Positions 36,492 to 47,880 of a stretch of DNA of 64,000 bases are shown here, piece after piece. The position numbers and the translations under genes are program-made. The number at the start of each line of letters is the position of its first letter. The stretch's first letter is position 1. This stretch comes from Cadophora sp. MPI-SDFR-AT-0126 (taxonomy: Eukaryota > Ascomycota > Leotiomycetes > Helotiales > Ploettnerulaceae): NCBI GenBank assembly GCA_020747065.1, contig JAGMVK010000006.1:186001-250000 (forward strand), read 5' to 3'. A model generated the notes under the pieces. The model ran no database searches. It was not told the origin of the DNA and was given only the letters and a program-made list of their open reading frames with translations.

Positions 36492-37853
36492 ATGTCCCAA
36501 CGTCAACAACCACCTCAGAGCAAACCATTTTCCATTGCCATCATCGGCGGCGGTATTGGCGGACTATGTCTAGCTCTAGGATTCATCCGTCGGGGCATTC
36601 CCGTCCAAGTATACGAACAAGCGTCAGAATTCGGCGAAATTGGCCAGGGCGTTGCATTCGGGCCCAACAGCTCGCGTGCCATGAACCTGGTTGATCCAGC
36701 GATCCGCGAAGCATTCGATAGATTGGCCACTCACGCTGCCGAAGAGGAGACAGAAGGCATTGGACGAACTTGGATTAACTTCCGCTACGGAGGCGAAAAC
36801 ACGGACATGATTGCCAAGATTCAGACTTTCGATGCAGATTTGACAGGCCTTAGTAGTGTGCATCGGGCCAGATTCATGGAGGAGCTTGTCAAGCTTGTTC
36901 CTGATGGGATTGCGAACTTCAATAAACGGTTTGTTGGTATGAAGACGCTTGAGAGTGGCGAGATCGAAGTCAGCTTCGTGGATGGCTCGTCTGCACGGGC
37001 AGATGCTGTTGTTGGTTGCGATGGGATTAGAAGCTCTGTTCGCCAAGTGCTTCTGGGTCGTAAGAGCGCGGAAGATGATCTTTCGTTTTCTGGCACGGTT
37101 GCGTATAGAGCGATCATTCCCATGGAGAAAGCCAAGGAGGCGCTTGGAGAAGAATTCGCGGTTAATGCACAGATGTTTCTTGCTCCAGGCGGCCACGTTC
37201 TCTGTTATCCGATTGATCATGGTCAAACTGTTAATGTCATTGCTTCGGTCAACAAGGGGGAAAGTTGGGATCATGATGGATGGGTGATCAAAGATGCAAA
37301 ATATGATGACATGAAGAGAGATTTTGTGGGATGGTGTGATGAAGTTCAGAATGTTATCTCAGTGGGTTCTTTTCGTATCTTAATTATCATTGTCATACTA
37401 ACAATATCTTTACAGATGATCAAAGACCATACTCCAGACAAATGGGCACTATTCGACACCTTGCCACTTCCAACATTCTACAAGGGTAATGTCGCTCTCC
37501 TCGGGGATTCTGCGCACGCCACACTTCCGCACCAAGGGTCCGGAGCAGGTCAAGCCGTCGAGGACGCACTCATTCTCGCCGAAGTGCTCGCAGATGTCAA
37601 CACCAGGACCGTGGCAGACATCCCGCTGGCGTTCAAAGCATACGACGCCATCCGCAGACCGCGTTCTCAGAAGGTTGTGAGGACGAGTCGGCAGGCTGGA
37701 CAGATGTACAACTTTCAGGGACCGTACGGTCACGATCTGAATAAGCTTCGGGATGATGCGCTGTCGCGCTTTCATTGGATTTGGTATGAGGATATGGAGG
37801 TTCAGACTCAGCGTGCGACTGCCATGTTGGGAGATGTGATTGCAAGACTCTAG
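36492..37853 (+). CDS. Salicylate hydroxylase-like FAD monooxygenase
   Basis: Two exons (36492-37361 and 37416-37853) give 435 aa. The N-terminal Rossmann motif is IAIIGGGIGGLCLALGF with the Glu of VYEQASEFGEIGQG. The conserved middle motif is VVGCDGIRSSVRQ. The second FAD/ribityl motif is LLGDSAHATLPHQGSGAGQA. This is the class A flavoprotein (PHBH-fold) pattern of salicylate 1-monooxygenases. Next to a 6-MSA synthase the closest known parallel is AtA of terreic acid biosynthesis, which converts 6-MSA to 3-methylcatechol; that activity here is inference. The 54-nt intron (37362-37415, with an ACTAAC branch site) is a multiple of three without a stop, so the unspliced frame stays open. Confidence 0.88.
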   Translation: MSQRQQPPQSKPFSIAIIGGGIGGLCLALGFIRRGIPVQVYEQASEFGEIGQGVAFGPNSSRAMNLVDPAIREAFDRLATHAAEEETEGIGRTWINFRYGGENTDMIAKIQTFDADLTGLSSVHRARFMEELVKLVPDGIANFNKRFVGMKTLESGEIEVSFVDGSSARADAVVGCDGIRSSVRQVLLGRKSAEDDLSFSGTVAYRAIIPMEKAKEALGEEFAVNAQMFLAPGGHVLCYPIDHGQTVNVIASVNKGESWDHDGWVIKDAKYDDMKRDFVGWCDEVQNVISVGSFRILIIIVILTISLQMIKDHTPDKWALFDTLPLPTFYKGNVALLGDSAHATLPHQGSGAGQAVEDALILAEVLADVNTRTVADIPLAFKAYDAIRRPRSQKVVRTSRQAGQMYNFQGPYGHDLNKLRDDALSRFHWIWYEDMEVQTQRATAMLGDVIARL

Positions 37854-40047
37854 AGGTTCGCTACAGCCATCGATGTCTAGTATTCCTCAACCAAGAGAAT
37901 TGTTTTCAGGTCGGGTTTTGTCAAGTAGACTATTGCTTAGAAGAAAAGAGTATGATTTTTTTGTCGGTTAGTTTAAAAGTCGAATGAAACCGCGGTTGAG
38001 GGCCTTCTCCTTTATTGTTGTATATTCAATGGAGTCTTTGATTTTATACATGACCTCTTGTACTGTCGTTTCATGATCAGTGGGTTTTAAACTCCAGCCA
38101 GGTGGCCCCTTTTGATTTTTCTTCTTTCGCTGTAATTTGTGACATGTGGCCAGATGTCGAGATCATAGGCTCGAACATGACATGGCGTCATTGCAGCGTG
38201 GGCATGATATCCTTCCTAGAATCAGGCCGTGAAAAGATTCAAGCAAAAGATTTATGACGCCTATGCTTCATCTTGGTCAAAACACATTTCTTACGTTTGA
38301 GGCGGAACCCTGCTTACACGTAACATTGCCATGTATTCATTGAATTCAGTGATGACGTATGTTCTAACTTGGTGTCAGACAACCTGATGATAAAGAGAAT
38401 GCGAAATGTGGCTTGGGAATATAGTAATGAACTCCAATCGTGAGTTGACTCACGGTAGCTCTCGAGCTCTACAGGTAATACCTAGTTGCTAGTACTCTAT
38501 GTTGTCGATATTGTGAAGACACTGGATTCCTGCTGCTGCTCAAAGGGCCACATGTTCAAAACTCGAGCCATGGCTTTGAATGCCTTGGTCAAAGCAAAGC
38601 TAGATTCATGTTCAGCCTTTTGTCCAGGCTTTTCAGATTGACCAAATCGCGAAGTGGCTCTTGAATTATTTCTCCGAGCGGCCCAACGTTAGTCATCTCG
38701 CAAATAATATTTATCTCATAGTTCGTGGCCTCTCACTCACCCTAGTCTAAGCTGAAAATTTCATCAACCAGACGCAGATGTGTCTGCGGCCTTCTCTTGG
38801 CATTCTCCACACGTTTTGGCATCTTAGCCGCCGGAAATCCGATGAGCAGATATGGCTGACCTCCCCAACCGCTCTATGGCGGCGCCAGTGAAGTAAATCA
38901 CTACACCCAATGTATTCTGTTGATTACGTTAATGCGTGTAATCATGTAAACTGCCATTCTCACTTTAATACTCCTTTTGGCTCTGCGGGCTCATCTGTTG
39001 ATGTCCGTACAGGCACTGTGGGAAATCTACTAGCATACTTAGAACCTGAGTCGGCCATCAAGACTCTGCATTCTTTGGTGGTTGCAATTCTCAGCCCCCA
39101 TCGTCCAAATTTCTTTTGCGAGTTGTGTATTGAGCGGGAAGGAATGTGAGACCACGAAAGCTATTGTGAATCCGTCGAGCCTCCTCTCCCCTGAGAGGTC
39201 TCGCTTAAATCACTCTGCCGCAATTGATGACAACAAATGGCAAGATCGGCAAACCCGATGAATGAACGAGGTTGTAGATGTAGCCTTGGGCAATGGGACG
39301 AGACAGGGAAAATCTGGAAGCCCCCAAACATTCTTGGCATGCACGTTTCGGTGCTGAAGTGCAGGTTTGGAGCTTGTGGCTTTTATAGAGATTCATGTCG
39401 TTGGTGGGTTGGGGTCTGGATGCCTATCTGCATTTCAGCCCCCAGAAATGATGGTCAGTCGTGGTGGGCCCGCATGTCGATCTTCGCCCTGCTACAGAGG
39501 CCCAGCTGAGTCTGAGAAGCATTTGAGCCTCAAACACCGGCACCACGACTTTGCGACGACGATACTGCGTGATCTGGTGTGACGGGAAGGTGCATACTCA
39601 AAGACCATGTCTTGCCAAAGCCTGGCTTTCTAATCCAATAAACTGGAGAGTATCTGACGCAAAAGTTGGAATTTCTCTTCTGGCCACTTCGACATTGTCA
39701 ACTTTCCTATCCGTTCCGCTCAAGGCTCTGTTGTTGATCTTCGACTGCAGGATGCATTTCGAAAAGCAGTCAGATGAGTCTCTTGGGCCCAATCAAGAAA
39801 TCCAGCCGGCGCCCTCTATGCCTGTTTGCACTTCTAGAACCTGAAGGTTGAACACTTTGACGTATGGCTGAATACTTGATATCCTACACGCTGACAGTAT
39901 TTCGAGTGAATCTCCATCCCAGCATTGAGCATAGGCCAGGACCTCACCACGATGACGGGTCCCCAAAGCCTTATTAGAGACAGCCCCTTGCTCCATGGGA
40001 AAGTGGCATGCCAAACACAAAGTTGATACATGTGCATGTTTGAAACA
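37854..40047. other. Intergenic, about 2.2 kb
   Basis: 3' flank of the FAD monooxygenase and upstream of the kelch gene. Only short motif-free frames on either strand. Confidence 0.45.
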
Positions 40048-42652
40048 ATGCTTCCTATTCTTGTCATAATTTTGTCGTTGACCGTCTGCTGGGCAGATGC
40101 TGGCGACTTTGAAAAGCGGCAAGCCTCGAATACCACAGCCTCGTTCGTCAGTTCCGTCACCAATTTACCCATCCCAAGCCAAGCTCCGACTGTCAACAGC
40201 AGCGCTTATGACCTTACCAAACATTATTGTAGACTATGGAGGCATTCAAGTAGGCCATGCCTGGTCTGGATTTGTCGTCCTATACTGACGATTGTGTAGG
40301 TGCCTATGTCAACGGGAGTATCTACATTGACTCAGGCAATACAGTAAGACGATGCTATAATTTTACTGTAAAGGGTAACTAAGATATCAGTACACACCTC
40401 AGGGCAACACGACATTCAATACTACTAGACCGGGAGAATATGATTCGGGCCAAAGTAAGTTAGACTTTGTGATTTCTCCAATCTCCACAGAGTCCCAGAA
40501 CAATCATACATTAGGATACATTATTGTGTCGCACGAACGCTGACTCAAGAGAAATTTGCAGATGTGAACCTACTGGTAATTGATCTGTCGAAGAACTTCA
40601 CTGAGAATGATACCTTCCCTTACCGAACCATCAACAAGCCACCAGGTGTACCGCCTGCCCTCGAAGACTCCGCACTTTGGTACTCTGCGGTGACCCGAAA
40701 ATTATATCAGCTTGGAGGATGGTTCTCAAGAAGCGGTACCCCAAGCACACCCGGCTACATACAGCAAGGTTCCATACCCAAGGCTGCAATCTGGGAGTTT
40801 GATCTTGATACAGAACTATGGAGCGAGCCAGAGGATTTTCAACTGGTCGATACCGGGAAGAAGATCGACAGACCAGGTGCTGCTGCTCATTGCGATGCTC
40901 CAACTCTGAATCAGAGTTTCATTTTTGAGGGTTTCGTTCAGCAGATGTTTGATCCTGATTATGAGAACTACACACTGTACGACACGTACAAATGTGAGAC
41001 TGCTTCATTTTCACGACTGAGCACTTTAATACAGCTAACAAATTCTCTAGTCATCGAAGGTATGCTGCGACTCGACACTTCCGAGCCAGAGTCGCCCATC
41101 CTCACGAACATTTTGATACCCACATTTCTTCGTCCAAGACTTGATGGCTCGATGATACATGTGCCGATTGGAGAAAAGGGGATTTTAGTTCTGATCGGAG
41201 GACAAACAACCTCAAATCTCGATACACCCTGGGGACAACCTGTAAAGCACGCATCTGGAGGAAACATCATGGTCAGTAGTTATGAAACCCCATCGCAGCT
41301 TTCAGGTCAAGACATAAGAACTGATCAACGTATCCTTGTCCCTAGATCAACATGACAGAGATCGACATCTACGACATCAAATCTGGTTATTGGTTCCGAC
41401 AGAAGACATTCGACTCTGGGAGTGGCATTCCGTCTGGTCGAGGAGCGATGTGTCTTGAACTCATCCCTGCTGCCGACGGTTCTTCGTGGAACATCATCAT
41501 GGTCGCAGGAATCCTCACTTTTGACTCCAAAGGCTCGACGAGCCGACAGGAAATGTCTGTTATGTCACTTCCTTTAGTACTCTGTGCTAACAGCATTGTA
41601 GTTGGGCTCTGAGTCTCCCAACGTTTCAGTGGGTGAGACTGTATGGGAAAGATGGCGGACTTTACCGTAAGTAAACTGTACACCCTCTTCATCAAGTACA
41701 ATCCTTCGGCCGAAGCCTGACTGATTTCCAAATAGATCACACATGCCACTTGGTAGGCGAGAACCTTCTCATCATCGGCGGCATGGAAAGAACTTTGCCA
41801 TCAGGCTCTGGGGATGCCACATACTGCCAGTCTTCTATGCCAGCCAGAATATTTTCGATGCCTTTGCTGAACTATACTGGAACCTTCGACTACCCTGGCT
41901 CGCTACGTCCAGCATTGGTTCTTTCGGCTATAGTATCTGTCATTGGAGGCACAGCTACAGGTGGCGCCTTGAAAACAGCTCCGGAAGAGGCAAGTGACAA
42001 TTACATCCAGTATATTTTCAACACGAGACTTGAGCGGCCTGTGTACACCCCACCACCGACGTACATTCTGGCTTCCACAAACGAGACCAACGCTACTTCC
42101 TCGTCAACACCAACGTCAACTCCAACACAATCTGCATCTATTGTTCCCGGTAGTGGGTCTAGCTCGAGCAATACAGGTGCCATTGCTGGTGGTGTTGTCG
42201 GCGGCGTCGCTGGACTCGCCTTCATCGGCTTCCTGCTCTTCTGCTTCATCATTCGACCAAGAAAACGCAAGTCAGACGAAAAGCGTCGAAGCGAGCTTCC
42301 ATCTTACCAAGAATCCAAAGATCACCCGCCGGTGGAAATAGCCGACAGAGATGCACGAGAGGGTGCACACAGCCCTCCAGTCGAGATGCCAATTCCGGGC
42401 TCTCCAACACCTCTTGGCTGGAATAGTGACCGAGTAGGCGAGGAGGGTGATAATATCACACCGCTTGTGGGGGCGAGAAGTGAAAACCAGAACGGCGATC
42501 ACTGGGGCCAGGGTCATAGAAGGGGTGATAGTGATTCGAGGTTCTCTGAGGTCTCTAATGATTCAGATAACACGGCTGTTAGGAGTGGTCACGGATCGCC
42601 GCCTGTGAGCCCAAGGATTCCGAGGAAGAACGTTGGACCTTCTGGGGCGTAG
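40048..42652 (+). CDS. Kelch-repeat type I membrane protein
   Basis: Eight exons (40048-40249, 40300-40343, 40391-40454, 40562-40993, 41051-41271, 41346-41554, 41602-41666, 41736-42652) join to 717 aa with all phases consistent. A signal peptide (MLPILVIILSLTVCWADA) precedes a short EKR site. The lumenal part has kelch-like blades: WYSAVTRKLYQLGGW, GILVLIGGQ, YDIKSGYW, WNIIMVAGIL and ENLLIIGGMER. Near residue 580 a Ser/Thr-rich stalk leads into one TM helix (GVAGLAFIGFLLFCFII), then RPRKRK and a long Pro/Ser-rich cytosolic tail. Similar fungal kelch membrane proteins are common and mostly uncharacterised. It lies inside the metabolite region but is probably not a pathway enzyme. An upstream in-frame ATG at 40030 is possible. 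Confidence 0.8.
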
Positions 42653-43322
42653 ACGGCGGAGACAGGGCTATGGTGAAGTGAAAACCTTTCTTTGAGTTTG
42701 ACTAGTGAATTTTGTCACGGCTTTTATTTTGGTGCCATCTGTTGTTTGTAGCTCGTCGATAGATTGAAGTCTATTTACATAATCAAGTACACGTTTGTTC
42801 ATCAGAAGATAATTATCCAGGGAATCAGATATTCAGAATGGAGCTTAGTGGAAGTCCATTTCGGGGTATCTCAGATAATCTTTGCGTTCGAGTAAGTGTG
42901 GAACGTTGCTTGGATCTACGAAGGAATTCATCTATACTCTAGGTTTTTTTTGCTTGACTTGGGTACATCTTGAGTTCTACTTCGTGGAGGGACATAAGAA
43001 GTCAAATATCTCACCTCCAAGGAGTCCACCGCTTCCAGTAGTATTTGGTGCAACGCTATCATCATTCTCACTCATATGATCCATGCTCTCTCTCGTCCCC
43101 ATTCCGCTCGTGCTAAGCCAACGTTCCAGCTTCATTTGTTCAAAGTGACTAAAATACCAAGCAACATATCGCAGATTGAACGGGTGGATTAGATATGAAT
43201 ACAACGTGTCATTTATCAGAATTCCAAGGTTCTATGGAGTTTGATACTGCAGCATACATAAATCCAGCAATGAACATCACAGTGAAAACATTTCCGGCGA
43301 AAAAGTACATCGTTTGCATATC
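42653..43322. other. Intergenic between convergent genes
   Basis: 3' flanks of the kelch gene and the MFS pseudogene. No gene recognised. Confidence 0.5.
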
Positions 43323-44790
43323 TCAGTACTCGGCATGCGTTCGAATCGAGAACTTGGTGAGCAAGTTGTGGCAGAACCAGTAGCTACGATATCTTCATTG
43401 CGATTGAGTCAGCAAACAATTTCAAGATCGAGGTTCCATAGCGAAAAAAATATGAGATGCGTACTTTTTGACAAAGATGTACACTGGGATCGTGCTCGGC
43501 ACAAGTGCAAAAGCCACACCCCCGAAAACATAAAATACTTCTGCAGGGCCAGTCGTCGCCGTCCAGTCGTTGACAAAGTAAGATCACGCATAGAACAATA
43601 AGTTCTTCACCAACATGCCCGCGAGGAAGACCTCGTTGCTCATGTCGCGATAGGCGTCTGATGCCTACGCTGACGATGCGGGAGTGGCAGCAATGACGCC
43701 GAACAACACGACGCCGTGAACCGTTGCGCAAGCATACATGTTGATGCCATTCTCGATCATGTATCCCCAAGCCATGAGGGCAGCGCCTGTGACAAGTGCA
43801 CCGATCATAACGACAAGGCGGTACTCAGGCTCATAAACGCCCTTGTTCTCGGCGCAGAACCATTTGATAGTAGGGTCAAGAATCATGCCGAGGATGATAG
43901 AGCCAAGGATACCACCAATGAATGGACCGAGAGATAAAAGGCCAACGCCAGAGGCGTCAAGGTTGTAAGGTGGGAAGGAGAATACCTAAGCCAGCACGTA
44001 CGCTTGAGCTACATAAGTGACGGTGATCACTCCAGACATGACGACGACCCAAAAGACGGCGATGTTGCTGAAAACAGCCAGCGGGGCGACGATGAGCTGC
44101 AGTAGATTCTCGTTCGAGTAGCTTCCCGTGAATATAGCCGTTTCCTGCATGAATGTCTTCTTCTCCTGGCGGAATGGATCGTACATCAGCGGCCACAGTC
44201 TCAACTTGTGCAAGCTCTGCGCCGTTTTCCACTTCCTTGATCTCCAATCACGGAGACGATCAAGGACTCGTAGGCCGCGATGCCACAGCCTTGGATGATG
44301 CGGGCAGCAAGGAAGCCGTTGTAGGTACTCGTGGAGGACCCAATGATGGTCCCGATGAGAGCCATGGCTGAAGAGAAGAGGAAACAAGGACGCTTGCCGT
44401 ATTTACGGGACAGGGCTCCTATGAATGGCGCTGACGGACCAGCGATGAGGAGCTGGTAGCCGGAGAGAAGGGTAATATCGCCAATCTACACGCCGAAGTC
44501 GAGCGAGATGGTAAAAAGGCCAGCGTTGAGCAGCGGGCTAACAGTCGCTGCCATGAGACAGGTTCCGTAGCCAAGGATACAAGGATGATACGCTTCTTGG
44601 TGTTCGACCAGTTCAATGGGCCATTCAAATCTTCCGAGGGCTGCGGAACCAGGATTATTTGAGCATCTTTACCGCTGCCGTGTCGGAGTCCAGCAGTCAC
44701 GTCGGATGAACGGGCGAATTCTTCGTTAAGGATAACTGTGCCAGGTACGTGCGGCAGGTGATTGTCTTCGAGGATACCAGCAAAACCCAT
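43323..44790 (-). pseudogene. Broken MFS exporter (DHA-type)
   Basis: The minus strand from ATG 44790 begins with the N-terminus common to fungal drug-type MFS proteins (HVPGTVILNEE, IILVPQPSEDLNGPLNWSN). Then it loses frame after KKRIILV, hits TAG after FTISLDFGV, and continues in frame through TM2-TM4 (SRKYGKRPCFLFSSAM, IIQGCGIAAYESLIVS). It breaks at VIGD, where the segment up to the central loop (ETVAADVRSIPP) is missing, about 110 residues by comparison with the family. The C-terminal half continues to LLSLGPFIGGILGS and DAYRDMSNEVFLAG with two more TAG codons, and a normal last intron. At least one frameshift, one internal deletion and three nonsense codons: not functional. Its place suggests a former efflux pump of the polyketide cluster. 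Confidence 0.8.
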
Positions 44791-45864
44791 TGTGATTGAT
44801 CGATTTGTTGTGTAAGAAGGGGCTTTTTTGTACGTGTTAGCTTTCCAGCACACATTATCATAAGGCGAGGGTAAATGCAACGGAATACGCAGGGATTTGA
44901 GCGAAAAATGAAAGTTCGAGAGGCCGCGAAAGGTGTCAAGGGAACTTTTTCCCCCTTATGCTTTCTTTTAGTCAAAAGCAATGGCCGATATTGCTTGGCT
45001 CTGGTGACATTACAAGTCTGCTGCGTTGGCTGTTCCGCTAAGTCCAAGAGATGATGATGATATACGTCGTCGGGCACGGTCAAATACCCCTGCCGTTGCC
45101 ATGCGGGGTATGGTTTTAATGGCCTATCCAAGGCACATTACTTCATCTCCCCATGGGGTAAGAGCCTGGGGAAGAGGTGACGGGGCAGACACAGGCAAGA
45201 GTCATATTGGGCAAGGGAGTCTCCAAATTGGAGTCAGCAAATACACCTGGGGAACTAAGCTTTTCAAATTTTATCTAGACCTTTCAGGTGATGTTGCGAA
45301 GGGCTGAAGATGGCGTGGGAGAGAAGTTGGAATCGCACTTTAACTTTGGACATTTTGTCGGGTTACGTTTACTTGTGGGGTAATCTGTCTACACACACAG
45401 ACACTGGCCGGAAAACCCGGAGGATATTATGCTCGCTTAAAGGGCGGAGGTGTGCTTTCACGCAAATCATTTGGGGTAATGTTTCGACCAGAAAACAGTA
45501 GGAAAAAGAGGTCGGCCGCATTCTCTCATGTCGCTACTTTCTTCATTCTAGGCGCCCTACTTTGTGCAAGGTGTCTCGATGGCGTTAGCAGGTACCTTAG
45601 TCCTTGTCTCTGCTGTTTGTATTCTGACGATCCCAAATCGACCTTCTTGTCGTCAGTATCTCAAGCTTTGCGTCGATGTATAGTATTGAATTGTCCTAAT
45701 AAACTACTAGCATGATACTACTGAGTCTGATTGTGAGACCATATGAACACCATACTATTCATCACAAACATGTTTTCTTTTAATGCATTCTCATATATTT
45801 AGGCTAAATTAAATTTGCCGCCTGCGGTTCAGAACTTCTGTACAGAAGTCGGGGACCAACGACC
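44791..45864. other. Intergenic, about 1.1 kb
   Basis: Upstream of the MFS pseudogene and downstream of the SDR gene. No gene recognised; short frames only. Confidence 0.45.
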
Positions 45865-46950
45865 TCATGGTATGATCCGCAATTGTCCCTCATCCACATG
45901 ATCGCTCAATTCTTTGCCCATCCATTCAGGCTGCGTCCTTGCCAGGCCTTCTTCAAGATCGACGATTTTATGACCCGCGACAAACAAGGACTTCCCATTC
46001 AGGTCAGTTTTGATGGCTGGTAGGAGGAGCGCTCTTGCCACCCCAATAGGCTCATTTGCCGGTAAATCACCCCATACATCGAGAAACTTTGGTAGCAACA
46101 TTGGTGTTTCTTCTCTTAGTCAGATGGAAAATTGCTGTAAATAACCTGAAAGAGGAACTTACTTGTCAACCACGGAGCGATCATATTCACAGTTATGTTT
46201 GCATTCTTGGGAAGCTGAGTTCGCAAAGAACGCATCAGGCCGAGGACCCCTGCCTTGCTGGTACAATATGTGTAAAGTGGGGGTGTGTCCAAGAAGCTTT
46301 GTTCGCGCCGTCAGATTTGTATGATCCAAGTTTGGTTTTGTTTACCTGGCAGCACTTCCTGTCAACACGAGTTGACACAGCTTTCCAGCCATTTTTGCAA
46401 AATAATGAACCGCGCACTTGATCGTATAAAGTATTCCGATCAGATTGACATCTAAGGTCTTGAGCGGTGGAGATAGCAGTTTCCCTGTGCCGTCCTCGAA
46501 ATCATCCTTCAACAAATTTCCGATTTCATTGACACCTGCATTAGCAAGAACAATATCGAGAGCACCAAAATGGGTGTATCCAGCTTCGAACAGCTCAAGC
46601 ACATCATTCCATTGTGAGATATCACACTTCCGAAAGAAAATACGTCTATTTAGTACTTAGTAATATATCGGGGTCGTCGTTTGGGGTTTCGCCTCACTCT
46701 CCAAGCTCAGTAGCCAGCTGAATGCCTTCTTGTTCGAGAACATCGCCGACGACGAGGTTTGCGCCATACTCTACGACGATGCGTCAGTTCGGAGGCAATA
46801 GCTTGGGTGTTGCATCCGAGGAGACAGGGAGAACTTACGGTGAGCAAGAACAACTGTGGCCCTTCCAATGCCAGTCACCCCACCAGTTATGAGTATTGTC
46901 TTCCCATTCAGGACACCAAAGTCCAACTTATCTGTGTGATAGGTAGTCAT
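45865..46950 (-). CDS. Short-chain dehydrogenase/reductase (intact copy)
   Basis: Five exons (46839-46950, 46698-46770, 46346-46645, 46163-46296, 45865-46112) give 288 aa; introns are 49-68 nt and all phases agree. The classical SDR fold is visible: NAD(P) motif TGGVTGIGRA near residue 25, LVVGDVLEQEG at the end of beta2, ANAG near residue 97, catalytic Ser in LVLTGSAASF, and catalytic YxxxK in YTYCTSKAG (residues about 180-184), then IAPWLT. An acidic residue after beta2 (VGD) favours NAD(H). It resembles the 15-hydroxyprostaglandin-dehydrogenase-like group of fungal SDRs. It could oxidise a polyketide-derived alcohol in the adjacent pathway; substrate unknown. A decaying relative lies at 49235. 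Confidence 0.88.
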
Positions 46951-47880
46951 ATTTGCGGGTCTCGGACCCGGTCCGTGTTAGTCTGGGCTTAGGTGAGAAG
47001 GCAGGTAGTTGGTACCTGAATTTACCGTGTATATTCTTCTGAATCGACAAAAGCATTCCGCTAGTAATAAGGCCGATTTTCGAATTGCTATGTATATCTG
47101 CGAGTAAGAACGGCGACGATTGGAATGATGCGGGGAACGCCCCTCCATTTTGGAGAACAAGGATCTTAGTTGCACGGGGGTGCCCTTCCCATGGACTAAT
47201 GTGCTGGGCGCCCGTCAAATTTTGATTAGAGTACTGAGTGTGGGGCAAAGGATTCATAGCTTTGAAGTTGTCTTGCTATGTTAACGACGATCGGGAATCC
47301 CATGATACCCGGGCCAATGAAGCCGAACTTCTTCGGAGCGGTAACATTTCGTCCGCAGAGCAACTATCAAACAAGTTAACAAACCGATTTCGAATTCGAG
47401 CACTTCACGGCCTACACGCGGTATGACTTTGCAATGCGATATTTGTGTTCCGCAAAATCATAGTCACAAATATTGTAGTCACTGGGAAATTTAAAGCTCC
47501 GTCGTGCTGCTGACCACTGTCCTCGCATCTCGTGTCCGTTCCATGTGTTTGCAGTCTGAAAAGGGGGGCAGCTACCCCACACATGTGACATAGCCAAAAT
47601 CTGCCTGCAAAGGTTTGAAGATGAGGGGGTGCATCTCGGAAACGCACTCGACATGCTCCTTTGAGGTTGGACCAGGGAACCTTCCATACATACACCTAAC
47701 GTCTTCGAAAGTCGTTTCAATCTATTCAATATCTTCTGGCATGAGGACTTGAGCTACGCCGACGGAATTGTAATCCAGCATAACATTTGACACAGAGTAA
47801 GTGAACCGCAAAATGATTCTTCCATAATGAAGAGTGTCTAATTTAACAACCAGAGAGCAGGGCTCGGCTCAACAGCCATC
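46951..47880. promoter_or_regulatory. Divergent region between SDR and alpha/beta hydrolase
   Basis: About 930 bp between two divergent start codons. No credible gene; the minus frames at 47405-47729 lack motifs. Presumed to hold both promoters; no defined site recognised. Confidence 0.4.
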
